Shown: positions 5,473-13,694 of the stretch, in pieces
Position numbering within the stretch: position 1 is the first letter of the stretch
Layout: each line of letters starts with the position of its first letter
DNA from: UMGS1696 sp964457685
Lineage (GTDB): Bacteria > Bacillota > Clostridia > Oscillospirales > CAG-272
Assembly: GCA_964457685.1 (NCBI GenBank)
Contig: CAYWFS010000040.1
Coordinates: 1 to 13,872, forward strand
Direction: 5' to 3'
DNA: 13,872 nucleotides
Position numbers and translations under genes: made by a program
The notes under the pieces: generated by a model
What the model was told of the DNA's origin: nothing
Database searches by the model: none
Seen by the model: the letters and a program-made list of their open reading frames with translations, nothing else

Positions 5473-5511
5473 TATAATTCAACACAGTTCAAATGTCAAC
5501 ACTGTTTAAAT
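5473..5511 (+). promoter_or_regulatory. Promoter and operator-like repeats of the ABC operon
   Basis: A perfect -10 box TATAAT (5473-5478) has no good -35 at 17 bp (TTCCTT at 5450-5455); TTGCAC is 23 bp away. Right after it are repeat B (5483-5494) and repeat C (5497-5511), forming an inverted pair ACAGT-N12-ACTGT. The likely transcription start (near 5485) falls inside them, so a bound protein would block initiation. Regulation by an unlinked repressor is inferred. Confidence 0.5.
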
Positions 5512-5531
5512 ATTGTAAGGAGCAGAGATAT

Positions 5532-6497
5532 ATGGAAAACAAAACACTTCCCTGCACCGATAACGGTCATATTATAGAGACCGCCTCTTTAACAAAGGAT
5601 TACGGATTCGGTCGAGGCGTATTCGATGTCAGCATTCACGTTGACAAAGGAGAGGTATTCGGCTTTCTCGGACCGAACGGAGCAGGAAAATCAACCACCA
5701 TTCGTCACCTGATGGGCTTTTCAAAACCCGATTCGGGAAGCACAAAGATACTCGGGTACGACACATTCCGCCACTACGACAAGATACTTTCCCATGTCGG
5801 ATATATTCCGGGAGAGATAGCGTTGCCCGCAGGTCTCACGGGGTGGGAATTTATAAGAATGATGCAGGATATGCAAGGCATTCACAACAAGGAAAGGCTT
5901 GACGAAATGCTGTCGCTTTTTGAGCTTGAGGACAATGTTCTGCGTGGAGAGACCAAGAGAATGAGTCTCGGAGTCAAAAGAAAGCTTGCAATCGTGACTG
6001 CATTCATGTCTGACCCCGAAGTTCTCATACTTGACGAACCCACAAGCGGACTTGACCCCGTTATGCAGGAAAACTTCATCGCATTCATCCACAACGAAAA
6101 GGCACGCGGAAAGACGATACTCCTCTCCAGCCACATTTTCTCGGAGATAGACTCCACCTGCGACAGAATTGCGATAATCAAGGACGGAAAAATAGTCTCC
6201 GAATTTATCGCAAACGACTTAAAGCACGCTTCGAGAAAATACTACACAATCGTTTTCGAGAGTCGGTCGGCAAAGGAACGCTTCAGCGAAAAATGCAAAG
6301 CTCTCTCCTCATTTATTCGGAATGCGGAGGACGAATACAGCATAGACCTCTCGATAGAGGACAGCGACTTAAACGAGCTTATCGACCTTCTTTCGTGCGA
6401 GGGAGTGCATTCGTTCAGCAACAGAAAAGAAACCCTTGAGGATTACTTCATGAAATTCTACAAGGAGGACAAGGATTTCGGAGGTGCATTAAAATGA
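5532..6497 (+). CDS. ABC transporter ATP-binding protein (first ATPase of exporter operon)
   Basis: A 321-residue ATPase of the ABC-2/drug-exporter type. It shows Walker A GPNGAGKST (47-55), a signature loop MSLGVKRK (144-151) in place of LSGGQ, Walker B VLILDE (164-169) with catalytic Glu169, D-loop SGLD and H-loop His201. After the H-loop comes a C-terminal extension of about 100 residues typical of this group. The Q-loop position reads GYIPGE, with no glutamine, as in its partner. I chose the ATG at 5532 because AAGGAG (5517-5522) lies nine bases upstream; an in-frame ATG at 5493 lies in the operator repeats and lacks a ribosome site. It probably pairs with the next ATPase as a heterodimer to power the downstream permease. 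The substrate is unknown; efflux of a toxic compound or peptide is the usual role. Confidence 0.88.
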   Translation: MENKTLPCTDNGHIIETASLTKDYGFGRGVFDVSIHVDKGEVFGFLGPNGAGKSTTIRHLMGFSKPDSGSTKILGYDTFRHYDKILSHVGYIPGEIALPAGLTGWEFIRMMQDMQGIHNKERLDEMLSLFELEDNVLRGETKRMSLGVKRKLAIVTAFMSDPEVLILDEPTSGLDPVMQENFIAFIHNEKARGKTILLSSHIFSEIDSTCDRIAIIKDGKIVSEFIANDLKHASRKYYTIVFESRSAKERFSEKCKALSSFIRNAEDEYSIDLSIEDSDLNELIDLLSCEGVHSFSNRKETLEDYFMKFYKEDKDFGGALK

Positions 6498-7393
6498 ACG
6501 TAATAGAGCTTAACGACCTCACAAAGGACTACGGAAACAATCAGGGTGTTTTTAACCTGAATCTATCTATCGGCGAGGGAGAAATGGTAGGCTATGTAGG
6601 CACGAACGGAAGCGGAAAAACAACGACAATTCGCCATATAATGGGATTTTTGAAGCCTACCTCGGGAAAAGCGTCTGTCGGCGGTCTTTCGTCGTGGGAG
6701 CATTCGAGCGAGATAGTAAAGCAGATAGGGTACGTTCCCGGTGAGATAGCATTCCCCGACCTCAAAACGGGCATAGATTTTTTAAAATGTCAGGCGGATT
6801 TTCTTTCACTGCACGATATGTCGTATGCAAACGAGCTTATCGAGCGTCTTCAGCTTGACCCGAGAGCAAATCTCAAGAGAATGAGCAAGGGAATGAAACA
6901 GAAAACGGCTCTTGTTGCGGCACTGATGAACGACTCCCCGATAATCATTCTCGATGAGCCTACAACGGGACTTGACCCTCTTATGCGTGCGACATTCCTC
7001 GATATAATTAAGGAAGAACACGCAAAAGGAAAGACGATATTCATGAGCAGTCACAGCTTCGATGAGCTTGAAAAGACCTGCGACAAGGTTGCACTGATAA
7101 GCGACGGTCACATTGCCGACGTGTGCGATATGAACAAGCTGAGACACCGCCCCGTCAAGGAATTCAAAATAGAATTTCACACCGCAGAGGACTACAACAG
7201 ATTCCTCGGTGAGGCATACGAAAAGATACGCTTACAGGAACAATACAATCAGGTGTCGATAAGAATCGGTGCGGACGAAACGGGAAAGCTTCTCGGCGTA
7301 CTTAAAGGCTACAATGTAAAATTCATTTCCGAGCTGCCGTACACGCTTGAAATGCACTTCAAAAATATATTATTCAGTCAGAAGAAAGGTTGA
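6494..7393 (+). CDS. ABC transporter ATP-binding protein (second ATPase of exporter operon)
   Basis: A 299-residue ABC ATPase whose start overlaps the stop of the first ATPase by four bases (ATGA), indicating translational coupling; GGAGGT lies eight bases upstream. It has Walker A GTNGSGKTT (36-44), signature MSKGMKQ (130-136), Walker B IIILDE (150-155) with catalytic Glu155, and H-loop His187. The Q-loop segment reads GYVPGE without Gln. It is clearly a paralogue of the upstream protein (shared TIRHIMGF/TIRHLMGF and LDPLM/LDPVM segments), so the pair arose by duplication, and each keeps its catalytic Glu and His. It probably forms a heterodimer with it. The C-terminal part after about 200 is the variable extension. 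Confidence 0.88.
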   Translation: MNVIELNDLTKDYGNNQGVFNLNLSIGEGEMVGYVGTNGSGKTTTIRHIMGFLKPTSGKASVGGLSSWEHSSEIVKQIGYVPGEIAFPDLKTGIDFLKCQADFLSLHDMSYANELIERLQLDPRANLKRMSKGMKQKTALVAALMNDSPIIILDEPTTGLDPLMRATFLDIIKEEHAKGKTIFMSSHSFDELEKTCDKVALISDGHIADVCDMNKLRHRPVKEFKIEFHTAEDYNRFLGEAYEKIRLQEQYNQVSIRIGADETGKLLGVLKGYNVKFISELPYTLEMHFKNILFSQKKG

Positions 7394-7407
7394 AATAGGT
7401 TAACTAA

Positions 7408-9216
7408 ATGTTCAGCAAGGCTTTATTCAAACAATCCTGCAAGGCAAACGGAACAATGTGGGGCATTATAACCTTTGCGGTATGCTTCATGCTTGCCTGC
7501 GTTATGCTAATCTCGGGAAACGGCAACATCGGAGAGGTAAAAAACTCCATTCAGGACACGATAATAACAAAAGAAATAGACTCTCAAATGGAAGAAAGAG
7601 CCATTTCCTACTACGCAAATGCGTCAAGCGGTCTTGAAGAATTCGACAATCTGTTTTCGGAAAACGCAAAGGATACTCTCTCCTATCTTGTATGGTGTTC
7701 AAATATGCCCACATCGACCGATTTCGAGGATATGTCCGTATACGCTTCCGCTGTCGAAATGTGGCAAGGCTCAGTCCCCACAATGAATACCGATATAGGT
7801 CGTGAATATGCTTCTGCCGTAAGCGAATGGATGAACAATATGCCGTCCCAGTCAAGCTATTCCGACCCGAACGAATACCTTTCCGCAGTCGCACTTTGGC
7901 AGGAAGAATCCCCCGCAACTCAGGAAAACGCAGTCACCGTTGCTTATGCCGCAGCCTGTGAAGAATTACAGGACAGCATTAAGGCTCAGGCAAAGCAGAA
8001 CGGATACGCCGACGATTCAACAGAAGCAAACGAAATGCTCGGCAGTGTAATGTACACCTTGAATCCGAACGGACTTTTCAATGATTTCTACGAAGAAAAC
8101 GGCGAAAACACACCCGATGACTACGATATAATGTCTCTCATAACACACATAAGCGGCGGAGATATTGACTCTTACCTCACATCAAGCGAAAGATGCGACT
8201 ACCGAGACGACAGAGCCGGTGAGGGTGCGTCTGTATTTCTTGCGGGAAACATCACCGAAAAGGAAAGTGTTGACGCTCTCATGGATGCTCTTTCCGACTA
8301 TGGTGTAACCCGTGAAAAATATGATTCCTTCGGCTACGACTACGACTCCGTAAAGCACATGGCAAAGACTGCCGTTGTCACCTACTGCGGAAGACTCGAC
8401 TATGAGCTTTCCGTTCTCTCTGAGCAGTATGAAAACGGTGTAATAGACAGCGAAAGTGCTTATCTCTCCGCAGTGGATGCGAAAAAGGACTCTCTTGCAA
8501 GCGATATTTCCGTAAGCTTCCTTTCCACTCTCCCCGAGGAAGTATCGGAGGCTCTCGAAGAAATAGGACAGGCCGACCTTTACACCCTTATAGTAGGCTC
8601 GATCTTCTACAAGCTCGCAGGTCTTCTCCTCCCCATCATCTACATGATAATGGCTTCAAACAACCTTATCTCGGGTCAGGTTGACAGCGGTTCCATGGCT
8701 TACGTTCTCTCCACCTCGACAAAGAGAAGTACCGTTGTATTCACTCAGGCAGTATATCTCATCGGCTCTCTCCTTGCTATGTTCTCGCTGACTACCGTAA
8801 CCGGCTGCGTTTGTCTCTCCCTTGTCACCGAGGATATTGAGCTTACCTACGGAAATCTGATTCTTCTCAATGTCGGTGCGTTCCTCGTACTTCTTGCACT
8901 TTCCGGACTTTGCTTCTTCACCTCATGCGTGTTCGACAGAAGCAAGCGTTCGATGGCAATAGGCGGCGGTCTTTCGATATTCGCACTTGTTGCCGCAATG
9001 CTCGGTCTGTTCGGTAGCCCCGTTATTCCGTCCGTTGTTCGCCTTGACGCACTCAACAACTTCAACTATGCAACGATAATCTCCCTCTTTGACGTAATTT
9101 CCATAATAGACGGCACAAACGCTTTCATTTGGAAGTTCGTTATACTCGGTGTAGCCGGAATACTCGGTTACATTGTCGGTTCAATCCGCTTCACAAAGAA
9201 GGATCTTCCCCTTTAA
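7408..9216 (+). CDS. ABC-2 type exporter permease with large extracytoplasmic domain
   Basis: A 602-residue membrane protein and the permease partner of the two preceding ATPases. One helix lies at about 17-36, then about 355 mostly polar, acidic residues (38-392) predicted outside the membrane, then five or six helices (about 393-417, 443-473, 483-508, 516-536, 556-592). One helix, a big external domain and the remaining helices is a known layout of ABC-2/FtsX-like exporters. The external domain holds tandem units of 22-23 residues: YASAVEMWQ at 112, YASAVSEWM at 134 and YLSAVALWQ at 157, with Trp at 96, 119, 141 and 164 and Pro at 101, 124, 146 and 169. A related YLSAV recurs at 352. The gene starts 14 bp after the second ATPase with a weak AATAGG ribosome site, so expression may depend on coupling. 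Substrate unknown. Confidence 0.8.
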   Translation: MFSKALFKQSCKANGTMWGIITFAVCFMLACVMLISGNGNIGEVKNSIQDTIITKEIDSQMEERAISYYANASSGLEEFDNLFSENAKDTLSYLVWCSNMPTSTDFEDMSVYASAVEMWQGSVPTMNTDIGREYASAVSEWMNNMPSQSSYSDPNEYLSAVALWQEESPATQENAVTVAYAAACEELQDSIKAQAKQNGYADDSTEANEMLGSVMYTLNPNGLFNDFYEENGENTPDDYDIMSLITHISGGDIDSYLTSSERCDYRDDRAGEGASVFLAGNITEKESVDALMDALSDYGVTREKYDSFGYDYDSVKHMAKTAVVTYCGRLDYELSVLSEQYENGVIDSESAYLSAVDAKKDSLASDISVSFLSTLPEEVSEALEEIGQADLYTLIVGSIFYKLAGLLLPIIYMIMASNNLISGQVDSGSMAYVLSTSTKRSTVVFTQAVYLIGSLLAMFSLTTVTGCVCLSLVTEDIELTYGNLILLNVGAFLVLLALSGLCFFTSCVFDRSKRSMAIGGGLSIFALVAAMLGLFGSPVIPSVVRLDALNNFNYATIISLFDVISIIDGTNAFIWKFVILGVAGILGYIVGSIRFTKKDLPL

Positions 9217-9226
9217 AATACAAAAG

Positions 9227-9273
9227 CTCCTCTGCTTTATCAGTGACTCAAATCACAAGCAAAGGAGTTTTTT
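9227..9273 (+). terminator. Terminator between ABC operon and alpha-galactosidase (bidirectional)
   Basis: Positions 9227-9237 pair with 9257-9267 with one mismatch, and TTTTTT follows at 9268-9273. Read on the minus strand the stem is followed by CTTTTGTATTTT, so it can end both the convergent alpha-galactosidase transcript and the ABC operon. Confidence 0.85.
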
Positions 9274-9285
9274 ATTGTTATTCGG

Positions 9286-11475
9286 TTATTCCGCTACTTC
9301 AAAGTGAAGCACGAAGCTGTCTCCCGTAGAGGAGGGATAACGAGACACATTAAGTCCCGCATTCATGAGTAACGCTCCCGAATATACCTCACCTGTTTCT
9401 GTAAGGCGGTAGTATGTGTCGGGTTTCAGTCCCTTGAGACGGATAAAGCGTGCCGGATTGTGACACGAATTTGTAGTTACAACTGTAAGTATCGCGGATG
9501 TTTTATCCTCGGATACCATTTCCCATGCGGCATAGTGGTTATTGTCCCACGGATTTACGATTCTGTAGAGGTCACCGTAGTGTATGATGTCGTAATATTT
9601 ATGGTAATCCTTGACCTGCTCTACTACAAGCTTGCGATCATCCTCACTGAGCTTATTCGGGTCAAGCTCATAGCCGAATGTACCCCACATTGCCACGTTT
9701 GCTCTTGTGGTGATGTTTGTACGGCGATTCATGGAAACATGGGCACCCATTGTTGAAGCGGGATAGCAAAGAGATGTACCGAACTGTATCGGAACTCTGT
9801 CTATTGCGTTGGTGTTGTCGGAGGTCCATATCTGAGGAGAGTATGCAAGCATAGCAGGGTCAAATCTTCCGCCGCCACCAGAGCAGTTTTCAATGAGAAG
9901 GTCGGGAAAATCACGGTTGAGTCTGTCCATTATATCGTATGTGCCGAGTACGAAGCGGTGGAATACCTCCTCGCCGTGTTCATATCCGAGTAATGCACTT
10001 CCCACCTCGGTAAGGTTACGGTTGAAGTCCCATTTAAGGTAGTCTATCTTATACTTTCCGAGGACGGACTTCATCTGTGAGTAGATATTGTCACGCACGT
10101 CTTCTCTCGACATATCTATAACAAGCTGATGTCTGCCGAGTGAACGGTCTCTTCCCGGAACATGGAGACACCAGTCGGGATGGGCTCTGTAAAGGTCGGA
10201 GTCGGGAGAAATCATTTCAGGCTCATACCAGATACCGAACTTCAGACCAAGCTCATTGACACGTCGGATAAGCTCACCGAGACCGCCTTTCAGCTTATCC
10301 TCGTTTACGAACCAGTCTCCGAGAGAGCGTCTGTCATCGTTACGAACGCCAAACCAGCCGTCATCCATAACAAGCATTTCTATTCCAAGCTCCTTTGCAC
10401 GTTCTGCGAAAGAAACAAGCTTTTCGGTATCGAAGTTGAAGTACGCCGCCTCCCAGCTGTTTATGAGTATGGGACGCTTTTCGGTCTTCCATCTTCCTCT
10501 GATAAGGTTGTTCATGTAAAGGCGGTGGAAGGTGCGGCTCATTCCTCCGAGACCCTCGTTTGAATATACAAGAACTACCTCGGGAGTTTGGAATTCATCC
10601 CCGGGTTCAAGTCTCCAGAGGAAGCCGTCGGGGTTGATACCTACGTTGATTCTTGTGGTTTCGTAGTAATCAACATCGGCTGTAATATCGAAGTTTCCGC
10701 TGTATACAAAATTGAAGCCGTATACGTCACCCATATCCTCGTTTGCGGCATTGGCACCGTTTCTCATAAAGGCTGCAAAGGGGTTATGGAAGTGAGAGGA
10801 CGAACCTCTTACGGAGGATATTGAAATATGACCCTGGTCAAGCGGCTGACGAACCATATTTCTCTCTGAGCAATGTCTTCCGTAGAGGTGGAGCATATCG
10901 AAATCCTTTGTGGGGAGAGTTACGCTTGAGGAATATGCCTTTTCAATATCCATCGGCTTATCGGAGGCATTCTTTATTCTCACGGATTTTGTCATTGCAC
11001 CGTAGTTGTTGAATACAGTATAGATAAGGACAGCCTCAGCACCCGTAACATCGTCTCTTACGTCGATTTCGAGAGTTTCGCATTCACCCTCTTTGTTTTC
11101 GTAAAGTGACGGGAGTCCTTTGAGTGCGGGCTTTCCCTTATATATTCTGTGGCTCTTGTAACGGAAGTCTGTGCAGTTGTTTCCGTCTGCATTACGAATT
11201 GCAACGGGAGTCTTACGGAAGTCACCCGTACCGAAGCCGGAATACTCAACGGGAGCTACATCGGCTGAAAAATCGTACTTGTCAACGGACGGACTCTGCA
11301 CGGAGAAGGATGCAAAGCGGGCTCTGAAATAGTAATCTGTAAAGTTAGCGTCGGGAATCTTAGCTCCGTAGTAGTAGTTGAGAAGATAGCCGCCGTCGAA
11401 CACAGCTATTGCATAAGTTGAAGACAAAGTATCGAGCTTGAATATCTTTTTGTCTTCAAGAAAAGTGATAGGCAT
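9286..11475 (-). CDS. Alpha-galactosidase, glycoside hydrolase family 36
   Basis: A 729-residue GH36 enzyme, the normal length of the tetrameric Firmicute type (AgaA/MelA-like). It hydrolyses terminal alpha-1,6-galactose from melibiose, raffinose and stachyose with retention of configuration. The N-terminal beta-supersandwich covers about 1-330, the (beta/alpha)8 barrel about 335-640, and a C-terminal beta domain follows. Visible catalytic segments: MDDGWF at 370-375 (sugar-binding Asp pair), KFGIWYEPEM at 412-421, YLKWDFNR at 479-486 with nucleophile Asp483, ENCSGGGGRFD at 529-539, and WTSDNTNAIDR at 550-560 with acid/base Asp553. No signal peptide, so it acts in the cytoplasm after uptake. 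GAGGTG four bases before the ATG supports the start. It is divergent from a second GH36-superfamily gene with a shared control region, suggesting joint induction by alpha-galactosides. Confidence 0.95.
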   Translation of the reverse strand: MPITFLEDKKIFKLDTLSSTYAIAVFDGGYLLNYYYGAKIPDANFTDYYFRARFASFSVQSPSVDKYDFSADVAPVEYSGFGTGDFRKTPVAIRNADGNNCTDFRYKSHRIYKGKPALKGLPSLYENKEGECETLEIDVRDDVTGAEAVLIYTVFNNYGAMTKSVRIKNASDKPMDIEKAYSSSVTLPTKDFDMLHLYGRHCSERNMVRQPLDQGHISISSVRGSSSHFHNPFAAFMRNGANAANEDMGDVYGFNFVYSGNFDITADVDYYETTRINVGINPDGFLWRLEPGDEFQTPEVVLVYSNEGLGGMSRTFHRLYMNNLIRGRWKTEKRPILINSWEAAYFNFDTEKLVSFAERAKELGIEMLVMDDGWFGVRNDDRRSLGDWFVNEDKLKGGLGELIRRVNELGLKFGIWYEPEMISPDSDLYRAHPDWCLHVPGRDRSLGRHQLVIDMSREDVRDNIYSQMKSVLGKYKIDYLKWDFNRNLTEVGSALLGYEHGEEVFHRFVLGTYDIMDRLNRDFPDLLIENCSGGGGRFDPAMLAYSPQIWTSDNTNAIDRVPIQFGTSLCYPASTMGAHVSMNRRTNITTRANVAMWGTFGYELDPNKLSEDDRKLVVEQVKDYHKYYDIIHYGDLYRIVNPWDNNHYAAWEMVSEDKTSAILTVVTTNSCHNPARFIRLKGLKPDTYYRLTETGEVYSGALLMNAGLNVSRYPSSTGDSFVLHFEVAE

Positions 11476-11495
11476 AACGCACCTCGTTTTTCAAA

Positions 11496-11512
11496 AATTA
11501 ACTTGCTTAATT
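11496..11512. promoter_or_regulatory. Palindrome over the alpha-galactosidase start site
   Basis: AATTAA-CTTGC-TTAATT is a perfect 6-5-6 dyad that overlaps the end of the -10 box and the expected transcription start of the minus-strand gene. It could be a repressor site, but AT-rich dyads of this size can arise by chance. Confidence 0.35.
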
Positions 11513-11538
11513 ATGCCACACTCAATCTCGGATTGCAA
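11510..11538 (-). promoter_or_regulatory. Promoter of the alpha-galactosidase gene
   Basis: On the minus strand TTGCAA (11538-11533), a 17-bp spacer and CATAAT (11515-11510) form a good vegetative promoter. The start would be near 11503, giving a short leader of about 27 nt. Confidence 0.82.
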
Positions 11539-11550
11539 TAGCTTTTTCAA
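11533..11550. promoter_or_regulatory. LacI/GalR-like operator candidate
   Basis: TTGCAATAGCTTTTTCAA is an 18-bp dyad centred on AGCT; seven of nine positions match between half-sites (TTGCAATAG and TTGAAAAAG). Size and central symmetry fit LacI/GalR-family sites, and it covers the -35 box of the alpha-galactosidase promoter, where binding would repress. No regulator gene of this family is in the window. Confidence 0.4.
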
Positions 11551-11619
11551 AAAAATATGGCAAATTGTCGAATTCAGTCATTGTTTTTTCTTTAATTTAC
11601 AGTTTTTTTCACAAAATCA

Positions 11620-11648
11620 TTGATTCTTACTGAATGGTTTGATATAAT
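11620..11648 (+). promoter_or_regulatory. Promoter of the Sip1-like glycosidase gene
   Basis: TTGATT (11620-11625), a 17-bp spacer and TATAAT (11643-11648) lie 31 bp before the ATG. The open frame could be read from a TTG at 11620, but that codon is the -35 box itself, so the longer start is rejected. Confidence 0.87.
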
Positions 11649-11679
11649 CCATATAGACAATAAGCTTCGGAGGAAAACG

Positions 11680-13587
11680 ATGAAGGTATATTTTGAAAAC
11701 GGCACGTTTATTCGAGACGAGTTCTGTTCAATTCGGGAGGAGCATGAGCTTGACGGCATAAAGCTGACTGCGATTCGAGGAGAGTGGAGAGGAAACAAAG
11801 CTCTCGACAGTGAATGCGGTGCTGAGATCGGAATAACTCCCGAGGGTGAGTTCACTTACATGGCAAACGTAAGGCATTCGGAGTTCTGGTGTTCGCCAAG
11901 GTTCGGTAAAAGCGGCGACTTCACGAATGTCGAGGAATGCCAATATTTCGTGTACCAAAGAGAAAACGGGGTATTCGGAGTAATAGTTCCCGTTGTTTCC
12001 GAGGACTACAAATGTATTATCGTCGGCAGGGGTGAAAAGCTCGCCGCCCGTCTGTTCTCATGGAAGGACGGTATGGGTGAATGCGATACTCTTGCCTGCG
12101 TTACCGCCGAGGGAGAGGATCCGCTTTATCTTACAAGGCAGTGCGTTCGTCTTGCGGTAAAGCTTCTCGGACGGAATACTCCGCTGAGAGAGGATAAGAG
12201 ACTGCCCGATGTATTTGAATATCTCGGCTGGTGCAGCTGGGATGCATTCGGGATAAAGGTAAACGAACGTGGTATTACCGAAAAATGCGAGGAATTCAAA
12301 AAGAAAAACATCCCCGTAAAATGGATTCTCATTGACGATATGTGGGCGGAGATAACCGAGTTTCCCGGAAAATACCGCAGAAGAAGCGATATGTTCAAGC
12401 TGATGCACTCCTCACATATGTACGATTTCGAGGCGGCAAAGGATCGTTTCCCACTCGGTCTTGAACATACTGTAAAAAAGGTGCATTCCTACGGCATGAA
12501 GGTCGGAATGTGGCACCCCACCACCGGCTACTGGATGGGACTTGACAAAAACGGAGAGGCTTACAAAAAACTCCGTGACTACACCTACGAGACGCAGGAC
12601 GGAATGATAATAGGCGACTGGCACGAGGAAAAATCGTTCATGTACTACAACACCATTCATTCGTTCCTTAAAAAATGCGGTGCGGACTTCGTTAAGGTAG
12701 ACAATCAAAGCATGACAAGACGTTTCTACAAGGGTGAGGAAAGTGTCGGCAAGGTCGCAAGAAGCTGGCACGGCGGTCTTGAAGCCTCGGTGGGTCTGAA
12801 TTTCGACAACGCAATGATAAACTGCATGGGAATGGCATCGGAGGATATGTGGAGCCGTTCCTACAGCAGTGTCTGTCGTGCAAGCGATGATTTTCAGCCC
12901 GAGGACAGAGAATGGTTCTCACGTCATGTGCAGCAGTGTACATACAACAGTCTCTTGCAGGGTCAGTTCTACCTGAGTGACTACGATATGTGGTGGACGG
13001 ACGACTCGCAGGCTGAGAAAAACAGTCTCCTTCGTGCGGTCTCCGGCGGTCCTATTTATGTAAGTGATGAGCTTGACAGAAGCCGCCGTGAAATTCTCGC
13101 CCCTCTTGCGTTTGATGACGGACGTATTCTGAGATGTGACAGAGTCGGAGTACCCACAGCCGACTGCATTACCTGCAACCCCGAAACCTCCCACAGACCC
13201 CTGAAAATACAAAATATCTCGGGAGAAGTCGGAGTTATAGCGGCATTCAATATTTCTTCTGACAACTCACAAACTGTCGGAAGTGTATCCGTCTCCGATG
13301 TGTCGGGACTCGGCGGTCACAGCGACTACGTTCTTTACGAGCATTTTTCAAAGGAAATGAAAATAATCTCATGCCACGACAAAATCCGCTTCTCACTGGA
13401 GTCAAACGATGACTTTAAGCTGTTCCTTATGATTCCATACGAAAACGGCTATGCTCCGATCGGAAGAACGGATAAATTTATCTCCCCTGCCGCAATTGTC
13501 GAGCGTTTCGGAGATAATATAAAGCTTTACGAGAACGGAGAGCATGGATATGTAAAGGACGGCAAGCTTTATATAAACAAAATATAA
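11680..13587 (+). CDS. Raffinose synthase/Sip1-like glycosidase (GH36 superfamily)
   Basis: A 635-residue protein of the raffinose-synthase/Sip1 branch (PF05691-like) of GH36, distinct from the neighbouring classical enzyme. Barrel motifs: YLGWCSWDAFG at 181-191, WILIDDMWAEI at 215-225, GMKVGMWHPTTGYW at 272-285, FVKVDNQS at 337-344 with probable nucleophile Asp341, and CRASDDFQPED at 399-409 with probable acid/base Asp403; the later GQFYLSDYDMWWTDD (428-442) is also typical. Residues 1-175 are beta-rich and 500-635 form the C-terminal beta domain. No signal peptide, so it is cytoplasmic. The ATG at 11680 is chosen because GGAGG (11669-11673) lies six bases upstream and the promoter is just before it. 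Bacterial members are mostly assigned as alpha-galactosidases; transfer to or from raffinose-type sugars is possible but unproven. It probably works with the divergent alpha-galactosidase. Confidence 0.85.
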   Translation: MKVYFENGTFIRDEFCSIREEHELDGIKLTAIRGEWRGNKALDSECGAEIGITPEGEFTYMANVRHSEFWCSPRFGKSGDFTNVEECQYFVYQRENGVFGVIVPVVSEDYKCIIVGRGEKLAARLFSWKDGMGECDTLACVTAEGEDPLYLTRQCVRLAVKLLGRNTPLREDKRLPDVFEYLGWCSWDAFGIKVNERGITEKCEEFKKKNIPVKWILIDDMWAEITEFPGKYRRRSDMFKLMHSSHMYDFEAAKDRFPLGLEHTVKKVHSYGMKVGMWHPTTGYWMGLDKNGEAYKKLRDYTYETQDGMIIGDWHEEKSFMYYNTIHSFLKKCGADFVKVDNQSMTRRFYKGEESVGKVARSWHGGLEASVGLNFDNAMINCMGMASEDMWSRSYSSVCRASDDFQPEDREWFSRHVQQCTYNSLLQGQFYLSDYDMWWTDDSQAEKNSLLRAVSGGPIYVSDELDRSRREILAPLAFDDGRILRCDRVGVPTADCITCNPETSHRPLKIQNISGEVGVIAAFNISSDNSQTVGSVSVSDVSGLGGHSDYVLYEHFSKEMKIISCHDKIRFSLESNDDFKLFLMIPYENGYAPIGRTDKFISPAAIVERFGDNIKLYENGEHGYVKDGKLYINKI

Positions 13588-13634
13588 CGCATTTCTTGCC
13601 TGTTATCGCACATTTTATAGCATAAAACCCACAC

Positions 13635-13685
13635 AAATCAGCTGTTTTTGCATTATACACGGAAACGGCTGATTTTTCTGTTTTC
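13635..13685 (+). terminator. Terminator after the Sip1-like glycosidase gene
   Basis: Positions 13635-13649 pair with 13661-13675 in a 15-bp stem with three G-T pairs and an 11-nt loop, followed by a T-rich tail. It lies 48 bp after the stop codon. Confidence 0.88.
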
Positions 13686-13694
13686 GGAGAACGC

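Noticed and set aside
5493..5531. Upstream ATG for the first ABC ATPase
   Set aside because: It falls inside the operator-like repeats close to the predicted transcription start and has no ribosome binding site, whereas the ATG at 5532 has AAGGAG at good spacing.
11620..11679. Longer start (TTG) for the Sip1-like glycosidase
   Set aside because: The TTG is part of the -35 box and the extra codons would cover the promoter. The ATG at 11680 has a strong ribosome site.
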